The translations under genes were made by a program, and so were the position numbers. A stretch of 56,133 nt of DNA from Paraburkholderia elongata (GTDB taxonomy: Bacteria > Pseudomonadota > Gammaproteobacteria > Burkholderiales > Burkholderiaceae), in contig NZ_WOEZ01000109.1 of assembly GCF_013177735.1 (NCBI RefSeq), positions 1 to 56,133 on the forward strand. The letters are read 5' to 3'. Below, piece by piece: positions 55,154 through 56,133 of this stretch. The notes under the pieces were generated by a model, which saw only the letters and a list, made by a program, of their open reading frames with translations, had not been told where the DNA came from and made no database searches. Position 1 is the stretch's first letter; each line of letters starts with the position of its first letter.

Positions 55154-56131
55154 TTATACCGTTTTCCTGCGCCGCGTTGCCGGTTTGGCGGCCGGCACGG
55201 TGCGGGACGAACGGGTCGGACGTGGTGCCTTCCGCACTCCGGCCGGGGCGGCCGACTGCTGGCTTTCCCGCGCACGCGTTTCCGTTTCCCGCAGCGTCAT
55301 CATCTCGGTTTGCAGCCGGCTATTCTCCGCCTGAACGGCATCCAGCCGCCCCTGCAGCACGCCCGCCTGATGACGCGCATCGCCCAGCTGCGCCTGCATG
55401 GCTTCAGATGCACGGCGATGGTCGGCGTCCTTCCGGTCCGCGCGACGGGTGGCTTCGTCCAGCTCTTTCTGCAGCTTCGTCGCGGCACTGCGCTCGCGGT
55501 CGATCTCGAGCAGGGCGCGCTTTTCGGACGCCCTGAGCCGCTCCTCCGCGCGCTCTGCCGCTTCCCGCTGCTTCGTCAGATCGCGCGAAAACCCTTCCCT
55601 GACCTCCACGAGCTCGCGATCGCGCGCAGCCAGCGCCGCCCCGATCCGGGCAAGTTCGGCCTCCAGCGCCTGCCGCTGCGCGTGACCTTCGGCCTGGGCC
55701 CTGTCCAGCTCCCGCACCTCGACCTGCGCGGCCAGCAGCGCCGCGGTGCGCTGTTCGAGCGCGGTCTCGACGCGACCCAGTTCGTCCCGGGCGGCGGCGA
55801 CCGACTGTTGCGCCTCGGCCCGCTGCGCCTCGAGTTCGGCGCGCAGCGCGTCGAGCGCAGCTTCGGCTGACGCGGTGGCGCGCGACCAGAGGGTGGCGAC
55901 CAGTTCGCCGGCGGCCGCACCGAGATCGGCGGGCAGGTCGGGATGTTCGATGCGTACCCGGCTCTTCTCGCGCAGTTCCGCCCAGAACTCGCCGAGCACG
56001 GCGGTCGGCGTGCCCATGCTGCCGCGCCGGACCAGCTGGTACAGCCGGTTCGCGGTCGGCGTGATGCCGTAACGGAAGAACAGCAGCGCGCAGACCTCGC
56101 GATACAGCTCGCGGGTCTTCGGAAACGCCAC
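55154..56131 (-). CDS. KfrA-like DNA-binding coiled-coil protein, cut by window edge
   Basis: At least 325 residues; the true start probably lies beyond the window, as 56129-56131 is a GTG in open frame. The N-terminal region (YGITPTANRLYQLVRRGSMG, TPTAVLGEFWAELREKSRVR) is the KfrA_N DNA-binding domain found in plasmid regulators. Residues about 80-290 form a long coiled coil rich in Ala, Glu, Arg and Gln, and the tail is basic (PATRRRKTV). KfrA proteins polymerise on DNA and assist segregation or act as repressors, so its presence hints at a plasmid-derived replicon. Confidence 0.85.
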   Translation of the reverse strand: MAFPKTRELYREVCALLFFRYGITPTANRLYQLVRRGSMGTPTAVLGEFWAELREKSRVRIEHPDLPADLGAAAGELVATLWSRATASAEAALDALRAELEAQRAEAQQSVAAARDELGRVETALEQRTAALLAAQVEVRELDRAQAEGHAQRQALEAELARIGAALAARDRELVEVREGFSRDLTKQREAAERAEERLRASEKRALLEIDRERSAATKLQKELDEATRRADRKDADHRRASEAMQAQLGDARHQAGVLQGRLDAVQAENSRLQTEMMTLRETETRARESQQSAAPAGVRKAPRPTRSSRTVPAAKPATRRRKTV

Positions 56132-56133
56132 CT

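Overview
The window looks like a high-GC betaproteobacterium of the Burkholderia/Paraburkholderia/Caballeronia group. The evidence is the protein families (PoxB, LutABC, DUF4148, DUF1185, NodT-type outer-membrane factor), the coding style, and a GC-rich intergenic repeat familiar from that group. A KfrA-like protein at the right edge, a ParDE module and many insertion-sequence remnants suggest a secondary replicon (chromid or megaplasmid). That is an inference.

Left part (1-29.4 kb). It opens with a transposon graveyard: an IS6-family fragment sitting in a TnsA-like gene, candidate Tn7-like end repeats, and an IS1182-family 5' fragment. A tripartite RND efflux operon follows, read right to left from 7681. 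Immediately upstream lie a fragment of a fumarase gene and a 103-bp promoter block, both duplicated from the fumC locus at 22 kb. Next come an orphan OmpR-family regulator and a leftward respiratory set: poxB, a deleted cydAB scar, and lutABC. A receiver-only regulator plus hybrid kinase operon, a broken FUSC exporter gene cut by an IS256 remnant, and the most interesting locus follow. That locus is a class II fumarase with a twin-arginine signal peptide followed by its own tatA, tatB and tatC (22.3-25.5 kb). A related upstream element of about 70-100 bp occurs five times in the first 28 kb, in front of the RND operon, the receiver/kinase operon, the FUSC gene, fumC-tatABC and a DUF4148 gene. 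This suggests one regulon of envelope functions.

Middle (25.7-38.5 kb). After decayed FAH and IS30 sequences and an intact ISKra4-like element comes a transport and signalling block. It holds an amidase and NCS1 permease pair, an OmpR-type regulator, a hybrid phosphorelay kinase coupled to a second NCS1 permease, a ribbon-helix-helix gene and an intact IS6-family element.

Right part (38.5-56.1 kb). A leftward catabolic operon (48663 to about 38483) encodes DUF1185, an alpha/beta hydrolase, a flavin reductase, an LLM flavin monooxygenase, an aldehyde dehydrogenase, a NIPSNAP protein, a polyamine-type ABC importer and a FadR-type regulator. A second FadR-type regulator lies upstream, and perfectly inverted 12-bp operators lie in front of the operon. 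The enzyme set resembles the Rut pyrimidine pathway in logic (flavin reductase + LLM monooxygenase + hydrolase), but the substrate is unknown. The window ends with conserved hypothetical genes, parDE, a small SET-domain protein and a KfrA-like coiled-coil protein cut by the window edge.
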